Shown here piece after piece: positions 41,775-54,050 of a DNA stretch of 64,000 nucleotides. Made by a program: the position numbers and the translations under genes. Below the pieces are notes generated by a model. The model had not been told where the DNA came from and made no database searches. It worked only from the letters and a program-made list of their open reading frames with translations. Positions within the stretch are counted from its first letter, which is position 1; each line of letters opens with the position of its first letter. Source of the stretch: Dillenia suffruticosa (lineage: Eukaryota; Streptophyta; Magnoliopsida; Dilleniales; Dilleniaceae); assembly GCA_033439265.1 (NCBI GenBank), contig JAVTVX010000026.1:2097501-2161500 (forward strand). Reading direction: 5' to 3'.

Positions 41775-44700
41775 GGTTATTAGTTTATGGGTATGTGATG
41801 AAAGTGAAGTGATATTGGATTTCTAGCCTGCTATAGAAATCTTGAAACTTTTGTTATCGAACTGTTTGCCGTTGTCAATAATCAAAACGTCGGGGACACC
41901 AAACCTGGTGATGATGGATGTCCACAAGAAATTTTGCATCTTGCCGGTAGTGATCTGGACCAATGATTCGGCTTCTACCCACTTGGTGAAGTAGTTGATA
42001 GTCACAACTAAGAATTTTCATTGTCCGATGGTCAGTGAAATGTCCATTCCCCATTGGGTGAATGACCATAGGCTTGTTATTGGGCAAAGTTCGATGGAGG
42101 GCTAGTGAGGTACAAACGAGAAGTGTTAATATTTGTCGCATCTTCTGATATAATCATCCGCATTGATCTTTACGGTAAGTTAGTAATACCCTTGTCAAAG
42201 AGCCTTGTTTGCCAAGTTCCAAGTGCCTATGTAGTTGCCACATATCCCTTTACGAATTTCTCTAAGCAAGTAATTCCCTTCCTCAGGTGTTAGGCATTTC
42301 AGATATGGAGGGGTGTAGGATTTCTTGTAGAAATCCTTATCGATAATGGCATAGTCGACGGCCTTATGCCTTAACTTAATAGCTTCAGAGGGTGAACTTG
42401 GTAGTTGTTCATGCTTCAAGTAGATTTCTATGGAGTCCTTCCAACTCAATGAGCTGTTTGCCCATAAGTTCTGCTTGGTATCATCGATATTTGGATATGG
42501 TAGGCTCTCTATGCAGACTGTTTGACTGGTTGCCACCAAGTTAGAGCCAGCTAACTTTGAGAAAGTGTTGGCTCATGCATTTTCTGATTGGGAGATCTGC
42601 TATATGTCCATCTTGGCTAATTTGTCTACCACCTCTCGTAATTTGGTTAGATACTTTGCCATCGTGAATTCCTTAGTTTCATAAACCCCTTTAATCCGTT
42701 TGACAGCTAATTGACTGTCGGTGAAGACCCATATGTTTCGGGTCCCCACTGAAGTTGCGATTCGCAATCTGATCAAAAAAGTTTCATACTCAGTTTGATT
42801 GTTGGTTGCTTAGAAGTCAAAATGGAAAGATGTATTCAGTTTTGAAATTATCCGGTCCTACGAGAATGAGTCTGGCTCCACTTTCTAAAGAGTTATCGAC
42901 CCATCCACATAGTTGGTCTACTCGTACAATGAGTATTCTTCCCGGTCATTAGCAAGGGCTTGTTCGATGGGTGTTAGGAGTATGCACTCGAGAATGAAAT
43001 TAGCAAAAGTTTGGCCTTTGATCGCTAGTCTCAGTTAATATTCAATGTTGAATTCATTTAACTCGATGCTCCACTTAATAAGTTGACCTAAGGTATCCCT
43101 CTTATATAGGATCTGATTTAGAGGCTGATTGGTTAATATCACAATGGTGTGAACTCAAAAGTAAGGCTGGAGGCGTCTGGTGGTTATGACTAGGGCAAAT
43201 GTCATCTTCTCGATAGGCCTATAATTAAACTTTGAGTCTTAAAGTATATATTGATGGAGTATACTAGCTTTTGTATGGTAGATTCCTGCTTTACAAGAAC
43301 AAAGCATAGTATTCGATCAGAAATAGAGAGATAAATATAGAGTTTCTTACTGGAAATAGGTCAGGAAAGGAGCAGAGGAGAGGTGAGATATTCATTGGGC
43401 CGTTCGAACGCTGCTTGGTACTCCAACATCCACATGAACTTCTGAGACCTTTTCAAAATATCATAGAAGTGTTTATACTTTTTTCCACTTTCGATGTGAA
43501 TCAGTTTAGAGTTCTGATTCTCCCCGTAAGGCGTTGAATTTCCTTTACTGTCCTCAGTGGTGCCATGTTTAGCATACCTTGTATCTTCTCTAGATTTGTG
43601 TTGATTCCCCAATTGGTGATTAGAAAACCTAGAAACTTTTCAAAAGTGATTTTGAAGGTGTACTTTGTTGGATTCAGTCTCATTTTAGAACGTTTTAATG
43701 TTTGGAATGTCTCCTCCAAATCTATGATGTGATCTTTAGCTTTAGCACTCTTGACAACCATGTTGTCGACATAATGCTCCACATTTCTGTTGAGCTGTTC
43801 ATTAAAGAACTTATTGATTAACTGCTGAAAGGTTGTCCAGCATTTTTTAGGCAAAATGGCAAGACCTTGTAGTACTAAGTGTCGAATTTTGTGATGAAAC
43901 TAGATTTTTCCTCCTCCTCGGGTTCCATAAGTATCTGGTTGTACCCGAAATATACATTCATGAAACTCAAGAGCTAATGAGTTGTTTACCAAGTTATCAA
44001 TATTGGGAAGTGAATAACTATCTATCGAGCATGTCTTGTTAAGGTCAGTGAAGTCTACACACATTTTTCACTTACCATTGGCCTTTTTTACTATGATCAC
44101 GTTGGCTAACCATTTAGGGTATTCTACCTCCCGAATTAATCCTGCTGCTAGGAGTTTTCGAACTTCCTCATGTATTGTATGCTAATGTTCTAGTGCAAAC
44201 ACCCTCTTCTTATACTTAATAGACTTCCGACTTACATCCATAGTTGGTTTATGGACTATAACCGAAGAGTAAATATCTAGCATGTCTTGCAGGGACCGTG
44301 TAAAGACTTTAGAATGTCACCGAAGGCAATCCACAATCTCGTTCTGCAGGGATGTCGGTAAGTGGGTTCCCACTTGGACTGTTTGTCCGAGCACATCCAT
44401 AATAGGTATTTTGAACACTTTTTCGCCGGGTTGAGGTTTGGATCGTTGCTCAACGTCATCTCTAAGTTCCAATGTGTCTACTATGAAAACTTCTCCTTCT
44501 CCTCCGACAGTGGAGATAATTGAAGGGTCGGGGTCACCTTGAAGCATTATGACCTCCGAGGGTGTCCTGAATTTGATCTTCCTGTGTATTGTGCTTGGTA
44601 GTGCTTCAAGACCGTCCAACCTAGGATGGCATTATACGGAGATGAGAACTTCAATACATAAAAAGTGATTTTGGAAGTAGTATGGTGAGGAGGAGTTCCT

Positions 44701-45062
44701 AATGTTATGCCAAGCGAGATGGTGCCTTCCGGATGTATACACTCGTTGGCGAATCCCTTAGGGTCCATTAGAAGGTTGAAGACGAGATTGGGTGAAACCC
44801 ATTAGTTGGAAGGTATCCCAGAATAGAAGATCTCAATCTGTTCCTTGGTCAATGAAAGTCCTCTTGACGAGGTATGACCTTACCCCTGCAGTAATGATCA
44901 GCTAGTCGTTTTGGTCAATGTTAACTCCTACCAAATCGTCATCATCGAAACCCATGATTGACCTTTTTCTCTTTGTTGATGCCATGATTGTAAAAGGAAG
45001 GAGATAGTGATAAGAGCTCGTCTGGTCAGAAAATCAGTCTATTCCCATAGACGACTCCAATA

Positions 45063-45960
45063 TATTAGAGGTTGGTCTTGCTCCATAGATAATGGTTTTA
45101 CTAACTCAAATAAAATGATTGGATGTCTGATGATCTTGATTGATGAGATCTACAAAAGACCGTCAGAGGGTGCTTCGATGAGTGAAACTCTAATACTCAA
45201 GTCAAAGAACAATTTTCGAAAAGAGAAACAAACTAAAAGAGAATTTTGGTTATACCTTTGTGTGTTATGTATAAATTTAGAGAACGTACCTAACCAATTG
45301 GCTTAATGATATACATATATATATATATATATATAGTCTTCGTGTATGAGTTTCGTATGCATTCGGGGTATTAAAACCCTAGTTTCTATATGAAAGTATC
45401 TTGAAATCACAAGGTCTCTTAGGAAAATATTTCCATAAGATTCAAAATCTTTTTTATTAAGAAAGTTTTAGTTGTTAAGAAATTTTTTTATGTATAAATT
45501 TAGAGAATGGACCTAACCAATTGGCTTAATGATATATATATATATATAGTCTTCGTGTATGAGTTTAGTATGTATTCGGGGTATTAAAACCCTAGTTTCT
45601 ATATGAAAGTATCTTGAAATCACAAGATCTCTTAGGAAAATATTTCCATAAGAATCAAAATCTTTCTTATTAAGAAAGTTTTAGTTGTTAAGAAATTTTT
45701 TTTCTTATCGATTAGAATTCGAAACCTTACCAATTACGAAATGTTATTTTCATGACTTAAGAAAATTTGAATATTGCTTCGAACTAATTAGATATCGAGC
45801 ACCAAAGAGGTCTTAACCCTTATCAGTCTCCTACCGAGTAGAATTTGGTCGATGAGGACCGAAAGAGCGGGCTGCGTTTTTCCAAGGGAGAGGTTCATTC
45901 GTGTGAACTACCGATGATGGACTTAAGTTTTATGATAATGGACCTCTGAGCCATGTATCA
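45063..45960 (-). repeat. 5' LTR of element D, with an internal duplication
   Basis: 898 bp against about 680 bp for the partner LTR. A segment starting TGTATAAATTTAGAGAA at 45269 repeats at 45491 (period 222 bp), each copy carrying its own TA microsatellite. This accounts for the length difference. Confidence 0.85.
45269..45712. repeat. 222-bp tandem duplication within element D LTR
   Basis: Copy 1 is 45269-45490 and copy 2 is 45491 to about 45712. The copies are nearly identical apart from TA-run length and a few bases. The partner LTR at 25423 has a single copy. Confidence 0.85.
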
Positions 45961-46705
45961 AAAGTAATACCGTTGCCGAACTAGGTGAATGGATCATCAA
46001 CCGTGGTGAACTAAGAAAACCTTTGAGGGCTTTTAAAGAAGTTTATTTTAAATCAAAAGTGCTCAGCATGATGGTATTAATCAATTTGACTTGTCAAACG
46101 GGCCTATTAAGGAGAGTTAACTTTGTCTTCTTTGCACATTACTAAGAATTCTCTAGGCAATAAATAATTCCAACTTAAGACGAACATGGTTTTATATTGG
46201 GATATACCTACTTTCGCCAGTATCTAACAATCGGCTGAGATAAAAAGTAGCACTCTTTAACCGATATTTTACAATTTCAGAGGCCTGCCCATCACAGAAG
46301 GCAAGAAGGCACCCAGACTAGTAGATCGGCAAAACACTCCTTGATCTCATCAATTGCTTCCTGCTGCTCTTTCTTACATACGAACTCTTCATATCCTTAA
46401 CTCTTCGTATTCTTAAACCCTAAGGAATGGATAGAAGCGCTTCATTTTTGCAGATGAATTATTTATAAACCGACGCAGAAAGTTTGATTTGGCCCATCAA
46501 ACTTCTGAGTCCCTTCTGGTTCCTAGGTGGCCTTCCTTCCAAGATTGCTTTATCTTTGTTTTGATCGACTTATATTTCTTTATGATGAATTAGAAAACCC
46601 AAAAAGTCATCGGCAACACCCCAAATGCACACTTAGCTGGATTTAGTTTGAGAGTATGCTGCCACGTCCTTTTGAATGCAGTTTCCAAGTCACCTAGATG
46701 CTGAT
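45961..46705 (-). mobile_element. Element G, left part: Ty3 reverse transcriptase remnant, minus strand
   Basis: The minus strand shows a decayed reverse transcriptase/RNase H boundary of Ty3 type. KLNPAKCAFGVLPMTFWVF lies near 46.65-46.58 kb and FKALKGFLSSPRL near 46.05-45.99 kb. The same domain resumes at 54051 on the other side of element F. Old and broken. Confidence 0.65.
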
Positions 46706-47150
46706 TGAAGGAATGAATGCCCACGTGGGGCATCTTTCCATATTTGGAAAAAGGAAATTATCTCACTTTCCATATGCACAAATGGTAACTGATGGGATTT
46801 GAATTCCCTAACATTTGTGGTGACGGAGGAATATGAAAACTAGGGTAAACCCTAGGAGGCACAATTCAATCTATGATTGCACAACAAGTGTGTAGAGGCA
46901 CAATTTGAGAGAGAGGGAGAAAAATTCTGCGAAGAGAATTTGTGTCACCGGATTCGATTGAGATGTCGTGGTGCTGCGGTGATAGCTCGACTTTTGTGGT
47001 TATCATCCCGACGGCGAGGTCGATTGATCGAGGTTCGTGGTTCCCCGGATTTTGCAATCTACCTTTTGAGGTATGCCCGAAAACCCTAATCTTTTATGAT
47101 TCCGAAAATATTGCAAGCTTCCGCATGTGTATGTGCATATAAATCCAACA
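46706..47150 (+). repeat. 5' LTR of element F
   Basis: Starts TGAAGGAATG and ends AAATCCAACA. It is followed at once by TTGGTATCAGAG. It differs from the 3' copy at about 14 positions, nearly all transitions. Confidence 0.93.
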
Positions 47151-47162
47151 TTGGTATCAGAG
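47151..47162 (+). other. Primer-binding site of element F
   Basis: TTGGTATCAGAG directly abuts the 5' LTR and matches the initiator-methionine tRNA 3' end type used by many plant Copia elements. Confidence 0.85.
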
Positions 47163-47689
47163 AGTAGGGTTGGATTTATTAAATTATTTTCGGAATATTT
47201 TCGGGTATAAAAAATATGGGGTTGCAAAAATGGGTTTCGGATCACATATGAGTTTCGTGAATCCGAATACACCGTGACGTTACCCATGTCACGTAGATCT
47301 TAAATATATTTTTTTCTGAATTTTTGGAGCATGTTTAAGCCATGAAAATTGAAGTTAATGTTTTCGGCCCTAAGGGTGCCCAAAACTTAAAAACCTAGAT
47401 CTATCCGTGTAGAGGGATTGTTTATCTAAATAAATGGCATATTTGTGTTCCATGTGCATTGATCTATGTTTTGACATGCATTTTGCATTGATTGGTTGCC
47501 AGAAACTGGGATTTCCGGCGAGGCCGCGGAGGGCCAAAATTTGGATATATGATTCGCCGTGTTTAGGACTTGAATCATTCAAAAAAACGAGTTCGAAATA
47601 TTTTTGGGAAGTCCAAATATATTTTCCGGCAGAAACCGTCGTAAAAAATTAGCCGGAAATGGGTTTTCGGAGAATCGGGTCGAAAAACC

Positions 47690-48200
47690 CGTTGTAGGAC
47701 CCGTCGGGCGAAGAAGAACCGGCCCAGACCTGCGGGCGCGTGACACACACGTGCCAGAAGGCGCGTCCAGCAGGCGCATGAGGTTCATGCGCCACACAGG
47801 CGCGTGAAGCGGGATAGCGGTGACGTCGGGTCGGACCCTGACCCAGACCGACCCGCAAACCGACCCGACCGGGTCAGACCCGGACCGTTGATCGGGTCAG
47901 TCAGGTCAACCCTGACCCGTTGACCGACCCGGTCTGACTCGGCTCAAGGCAGCTCAGCGCGTGAAGGCGCGTGAGCCGCGCACCGCGACTGGGCGCCCGT
48001 GAGCTGAGCCGCGCGTGGCGCGTGGCAGCGCGTGTGACGCGCGCCGCGCGTGGCGCGTGGCAGCGCGTGTGACGCGCGCCGCGCGTCTGGCACGTGCAGC
48101 ATGCTGCTGCCGGGGCGTGGCGGCGCGTGGCGGCACGTGGCGGCGCTGGAGAGCACCGCCGGCGAGCGGCGGCGCGTGGGGAACCCCGGCGGCGCGTCAG
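47690..48200 (+). repeat. GC-rich leader of element F with direct and inverted repeats
   Basis: This is very rich in G+C and CpG compared with the AT-rich surroundings. A 35-bp unit beginning TGGCGCGTGGCAGCGCG occurs twice in tandem (48016-48050 and 48051-48085). Further GGCGCGTGGCGGCACG-like runs follow to about 48190. Between 47820 and 47945 many CGGGTC and GACCCG words face each other and could form stems. Several overlapping open frames here look like products of base composition. Confidence 0.8.
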
Positions 48201-51200
48201 GTCGTCCAAAATTGATTTTTTCAATTTTTTTGGGGGTCCTATGTGCATATTTGTGACTATTTGTGGGATTTTGTGCACTGAATTAAAGTCCGGATGGTGA
48301 GATGAGGTCCCGGGTTGTGGTGTATGGTGTCCGTTGACTCATATGCTCACTTTGGGGTCAATACTCGATTCATTTTGGATTGTTAATTCGTAGGGTGCAC
48401 GAAATTGTGAAAATAAGCATTATTAGTCACTAACGTCTCTTTCTTTTTGTGTGACAGAGACAATGGCTGTGACAAAAAGTATCGTACTTGATCTCGTTAA
48501 GGGAGACAAGTTGAATGGTGACAATTATGAGATTTGGCACCGTAAAGTTCAATTTGTCTTCGAGAAGCAAGACCTAGCGGAGGTTCTGTTACACGAGATG
48601 ACAGACCCCAGGGTGGGTGATACGCCTCAGGCGAAACTGGATGAGGAGGCGTATCGTGCATGGAAGAAGAAGGATGGCCAAGCTAGGGTCATCCTCCTTA
48701 GCAGCATGCACGATGATCTGATTCCAGTATACGAGCAGTATCCTACTGCGATGTCGGTTTGGAGTGCTCTGAGAGAGCACCTTGGCTCCCGGTCAGCTCC
48801 TAAGCTGAGGATGCTGACTTATAGGTTTATCACCTATAAGAAGAGACCCGATCATACCATGAAGCAGCATTTGATGCATATGTCAAGTATGATCGCTTCT
48901 CTAAAGAACATGGGGGAGCCAATGTCTGATGAGCTTCAGGTACTGGGAGTAATCCAGTCCTTGCCTGACTCCTGGGATGTTGTAAAGACCTACCTCACGC
49001 ACACTGAGAGTATTCGTACTTTCATGGACGTGCGTAGGCATTGTGAGCTCGAGGAGGAGCGCCAGGAGGTGGCTAGGTCGGTTTCTGGTCGTACCTATGT
49101 GGCGGAGTCGAGTAAGGGCTCCAAGGGCGTCAAGCGCAAATGGCGCAAATATGACAAGAAACCTAGCCAGGCTAAGAGAAAGCCATCAGCAAAAACCGTT
49201 GATAGAGGGCAGACACGTAAGAAGAAGGAGCTCGACAAGAGCAAAGTCCGATACTACGTTTATGGCAAATCTGGGCATTTCGCTCGCGAGTGTGACGAGC
49301 GAAAGGTATGTCCTTCTTCTTTACATGGTATGAGTTATGTTTCATCCACTGTGATGCTTACTAACTCTTCTCCTTTGTGGATTGTAGACTCAGGAGCCAC
49401 CGACCATGTAGCTCGAGATAGGAGCGCATATGTGGAGTTCCGCCGATTGAGTCCCCAAGCGAGGAGGCTGAATGTGGGGAACGGAGCATTTGTGGTTGTG
49501 AAGGGGATTGGTATATGCAAGCTGATGCTGCCAAGTAACCAAGTCCTATACCTGCATCATGTGTTGTATGCTCCCGAGATTCAGCGGAATCTCATTTCTG
49601 TCCTTTGTTTAGATCGTTTAGGATACTCTGTCATTTTCAGAAATTTGAGTGTTTCTGTCATTTACGATAACTCTGTTTTGTGTACTGGTTTAGTCCATGA
49701 TGGACTTTATGCGTTGGATTTGGTTTCCTTTAATAAAATTTCTGATTTGTCTTCTATTGCGTATACATCTGATAGCGTAGTTGATGATGTTTCGATTTGG
49801 CATAGTAGACTTGGCCACATAGGGCAAGAGAGAATGAACCGGTTAGCTACGAGTGACTTGTTGGGCCCGCTAACCCGGATCGAGTTGCCCTTATGTGAGT
49901 TTTGCCTAGCAGGCAAAGCAAAGAGGAAACCATTTGGAAAAGCAATGAGGGCTGGGACCCCATTGCAATTGATCCACTCCAATATTTGTGAACCTATGAA
50001 TGTGAGAGCCCGAAACGGAGTCACATATTTCATTACGTTCATAGATGATTACACGCGTTTCAGTTACGTCTACCTAATCTCGCACAAGTCTGAGGCATTA
50101 GATTGCTTCAGGAGGTTTATCAGCGAGGTAGAAAACCAGTTAGACTTGAGAATTAAAACTCTCAGAACCGATAGAGGACGCGAGTACTTGTCTGAGGAGT
50201 TTAAAGAGCTCTATTTCGAAAAGGGTATTACGAGACAGTTGACTATTCCTGCTACTCCCCAGCAGAACGGGGTAGCTGAGAGAAGGAATAGGACTTTATT
50301 GGAGATGGTAAGATCGATGATGGCGCAGGCCAATTTGGCTATCTCCCATTGGGGAGACGCATTGTTGACTGTCGCTTACGTTCTTAACCGTGTTCCAACC
50401 AAGTCCGTAGTCAGTACCCCATACGAGCTTTGGACAGGGAGGCAGCCTGACCTTAGCCATTTGAGACCATGGGGTTGTGCCGCATACGTTCACGATTTCT
50501 CGCACCCACACGGCAAGTTAGGCCCACGAGGAAAGAAATATATCTTTGTAAGGTACTCTGAACATTCTAAGGGACATGTTTTCCTAGGTGAACGTACGGA
50601 TGACACAGTTTCCGAGATCGAATCTCGTAATGCTACGTTCCTGGAAAATGATTTCCCTAAGAGAGGAGAAATCGACCAGGATTTCACCTTTTATGAGATG
50701 GGTGAGCCTAACGGCCCAATTAAGCCCAGGGGTGGGACCCAAGAGCCTGAAAAGGATCTTGTTCCTAGTGGGAGTGACCCATCTCGAGGTGAAGAGGCTC
50801 CTCCTCCTCGTAGGAGTAGTCGGGGACATATACCCCGACGTCATTTTCCGATAGAGGATGAGATCCTCATCGTGACTCCTGAGGATGATGAAGAACCTCA
50901 AACCTTTGAGAAGGCTCTCGAGAGTCCTATGAAGGACCAATGGCTAGAGGCCATGAAAGAGGAAATGGAATCAATGAGGGTCAACGGGGTCTGGGACCTA
51001 GTTAACCTACCTGAGGATGGAAGGGCCATAGGGAACAAGTGGGTTCTCAAAATCAAAAGAAAGGTCGACGGATCGGTAGAAAGATACAAAGCCCGTCTAG
51101 TAGCCAAGGGTTAAACACAGACAAAGGGCATTGATTACGAGGAGACTTTCTCCCCCGTAGTCAAATTTACATCGATCCGTCTACTCTTGGCGATTGTCGC

Positions 51201-53605
51201 AAGCATGGATCTAGAGTTGTATCAGATGGATGTAAAGACCGCTTTCCTTAATGGAAATCTGGATGTGGAGATCTACATGGAGCAGCCCTCTGGGTTCGTT
51301 CTAGTAGGTCATGAGGACAAGATCTGTCGACTTCGGAAGTCGATATATGGCCTAAAGCAATCATCCAGGTGGTGGTACCTAAGATTCCACGAGGAGGTGA
51401 TATCTTATGGTTTTACAATGATCGAGGAGGATCATTGTGTTTACTTGATACGATCTGATAACTCTTTTGTGATCCTGTCCCTGTATGTGGACGATATACT
51501 GTTGGCTGGGAACAACATTCAGTATCTGATGACGATCAAGGCTTGGTTGTCATTGCGCTTCGACATGATCGACATGGGTGAAGCTGAGTTCATCCTTGGA
51601 GTAAAGATCCAGAGAGATCGATTGAGAAGAATGTTGGCTCTTACACAAGAGACCTACATTAAGAAAATTCTCGAGCGTTTTGGGATGAGTGATTGTAATC
51701 CCATTGATACTCCAATCGCCAAGTGTGATGGTCTGAGTCTTGAGATGTGCCCGAAAACTCAGGAAGAAATAAGGGAGATGCGTAAAATCCCTTATTCCAG
51801 CGCAGTGGGAAGTCTGATGTATGCGATGTTGTGTACACGACCAGACATATGTTACGCAGTCGGTCTGGTGAGTAGATATCAATCAAATCCTGGAAGGGAT
51901 CACTGGAGAGCAGTGAAAAGGATTTTTAGATATCTCAAGGGAACTGCGAGCTACTCCTTGTGTTATGGGAGAGGGGATTTGCGCCTCATAGGATATTCAG
52001 ACGCCAACTGGGGCGGTGATCTGGATAAGCGCAAATCGACATCAGGTTTTGCATTCTTGCTCAATGGCGGTGTCATTTCTTGGAGCAGCAAGAAGCAGAC
52101 CTGTGTAGCTTTATCTACGATGGAAGCTGAGTTCGTGGCTTGCTCAGTCGCAGTTCAGGAGAGTGTTTGGCTCCGAAGACTATTAGATGACTTAGGGGTT
52201 GTGGCTGATAGTGGGAGGCTAGTGATGATTTACTGTGATAATCAGGCTGCTATCGCCTACACTCGAGACCCTAAGTATCATAGTAGGACCAAACACATAG
52301 ACACCAGATATAATTTTGTTAGAGACATCATCAAGAAGGGTGAAGTGACCGTCAAGTACATCTCGACATATTGCATGGTGGCTGACCCCTTCACCAAACC
52401 CATCACTAGAGACTCATTTATAGCACATAGAGAGTCATTGGGTTTGGGAATATTTTGACTTTTCTCATTGTACTAAACTCACGATATGATGGTTATTATA
52501 TTTATATATGATTTTGTGCATTATTCAGTCACATTTATATTTTCTTAAATAATGCACTTATTTATATCATGTATATTTGATGTGATAAAATATATGTCAG
52601 GCAGGTGAGGTCGACTCTCTCACACGAGCGACCACCTCCAACTCTGAGTGAGTGGAGATGAGACAGTTTCTAGTCGTAAGAGGCAGTGAGAGTGGCCCAG
52701 CTAGAACAAAAGTCACCCTGATACGTGTTCAGGATGAGGTCATTTGGGATATGACCGACATGGAAAAACCCACATCTATGTTGCCTGTGAGTAGCCAGAT
52801 TAGAGATCTCAGGTATCACCTACGATAGTGATATTGTCTCAGAGACACTCTCTCTGAGATCTCTGGGTAGAGTCTTATGTGTAGACTGAGTCCCGTTTCT
52901 GTACAGTGTTAAGAAATCTGACATATGCCCTTTTTGAGAAATAAGGGATTAACACTGTGGCACGCGTTTCATACCGCGTGTGATGACGACTAGGGATAGT
53001 GGGAGCAATTACATGAGACGATGATCTATTCATGATCCCCGTTCCCACTGTGTGAGACCCGAGATCCATTGGGTGGGATCTCTAGTACCCTTATTTTACT
53101 TTCGACTGTCTCTAGAAGTCTTGATTCAGTGTTTGCTACTTTAGTCTGTTTACCTATGGCCCGGAAGATAAATTGAGGTCTAAGGGGCAGGTCTAGGAAA
53201 GCAGCTGAATTGAGATCGATGGATTCGAGTTTGGGAAAGGAAGACCAATCTACATTACATCGTTGTGTTGTATTCACCGACCGGTCTGTTACGTATATCC
53301 ACGTTGGGATAAAAACGTAATAGTGAATACACATTCGAGGATATATTGGGGATGACTTTCGATGAGGAAAGTGACTCGAAGGATGTAAATGTGATGAGTC
53401 TGGGGTACAGCGAGATGTTTTTTTTTATTATTAACGGCGACTCCTCGAACATCCTAACAGGTGCATCGAGAAGTCTTTATTTGCAGGTGTACTCGCCAGT
53501 CGCACGACACCCAATCTAGTATGAAAATCCAGAATGGTGATATAGGAGATCGCATGAGCTGTGATCTCGTGATGGATAAAAATGCCCTCGTGTGCAAGTG
53601 GGAGA

Positions 53606-54050
53606 TGAAGGAATGAATGCCCACGTGGGGCATCTTTCCATATTTGGAAAAAGAAAATTATCCCACTTTCCATATGCACAAATGGTAACTGATGGGATTT
53701 GAATTCCCTACCATTTGTGGTGACGGAGGAATATGGAAACTAGGGTAAACCCTAGGAGGCACAATTCAATCTATGATTGCACAACAAGTGTGTAGAGGCA
53801 CAATTTGAGAAAGAGGGAGAAAAATTCTGCGAAGAGAATTTGTGTCACCGGATTCGATTGAGGTGTCGTGGTGCTGCGGTGATAGCTCGACTTTTGTGGT
53901 TATCATCCCGACGGTGAGGTCGATTGATCGAGATTCGTGGTTTCTCGGATTTTGCAATCTACTTTTTGAGGTATACCCGAAAACCCTAATCTTTTATAAT
54001 TCTGAAAATATTGCAAGCTTCCGCATGTGTATGTGCATATAAATCCAACA
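53606..54050 (+). repeat. 3' LTR of element F
   Basis: Starts TGAAGGAATG after the purine tract and ends AAATCCAACA. It is followed by CTAAT, the target duplication. Confidence 0.93.

Larger units (their letters stand above)
25423..45960 (-). mobile_element. Element D: Ty3/Tat-type retrotransposon split by Sirevirus E, minus strand
   Basis: The left (3') LTR is 25423-26103 and the right (5') LTR is 45063-45960. Element E occupies 27926-41774 inside the integrase region, and the flanking integrase pieces lie on the two sides of E. Minus-strand parts from right to left: protease-like region about 45.0-44.2 kb, reverse transcriptase about 44.1-43.4 kb, RNase H about 43.3-42.6 kb, integrase core about 42.1-41.8 kb, then the integrase end at 27.9-27.4 kb. 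A tandem-repeat-bearing 3' region follows. The primer-binding site reads TTGGAGTCGTCTATGGGAAT on the minus strand, just inside 45063. No gag is visible. The flanks (AAAAA and AAAGT) do not form a convincing target duplication. Many breaks; old. Confidence 0.85.
46706..54050 (+). mobile_element. Element F: Copia retrotransposon, nearly whole, about one break
   Basis: Two 445-bp LTRs (46706-47150 and 53606-54050) are flanked by CTGAT (46701-46705) and CTAAT (54051-54055). The primer-binding site TTGGTATCAGAG starts at 47151 and a purine tract (GTGCAAGTGGGAGA) precedes the 3' LTR. Plus-strand parts in order: a GC-rich leader of about 1.3 kb, gag from 48451 (about 48.45-49.1 kb), zinc knuckle near 49.26 kb, protease near 49.38 kb (WIVDSGATDHVA), GAG-pre-integrase near 49.8 kb, integrase about 49.9-50.6 kb (DYTRFSYVYLIS), reverse transcriptase about 50.9-51.7 kb, RNase H about 51.95-52.4 kb. 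About 1.1 kb of non-coding sequence follows. About 14 LTR differences in 445 (3%) suggest roughly 1-2.5 million years at commonly used plant rates. Confidence 0.92.

Noticed and set aside
47151-47170. tRNA-like sequence TTGGTATCAGAG
   Set aside because: It is the primer-binding site next to the LTR of element F; no cloverleaf can be built around it.
47604-48300. Several overlapping open frames on both strands (Arg/Ala/His-rich)
   Set aside because: They lie in the GC-rich leader of element F, where high G+C and short tandem repeats remove stop codons in many frames at once; none shows a domain.
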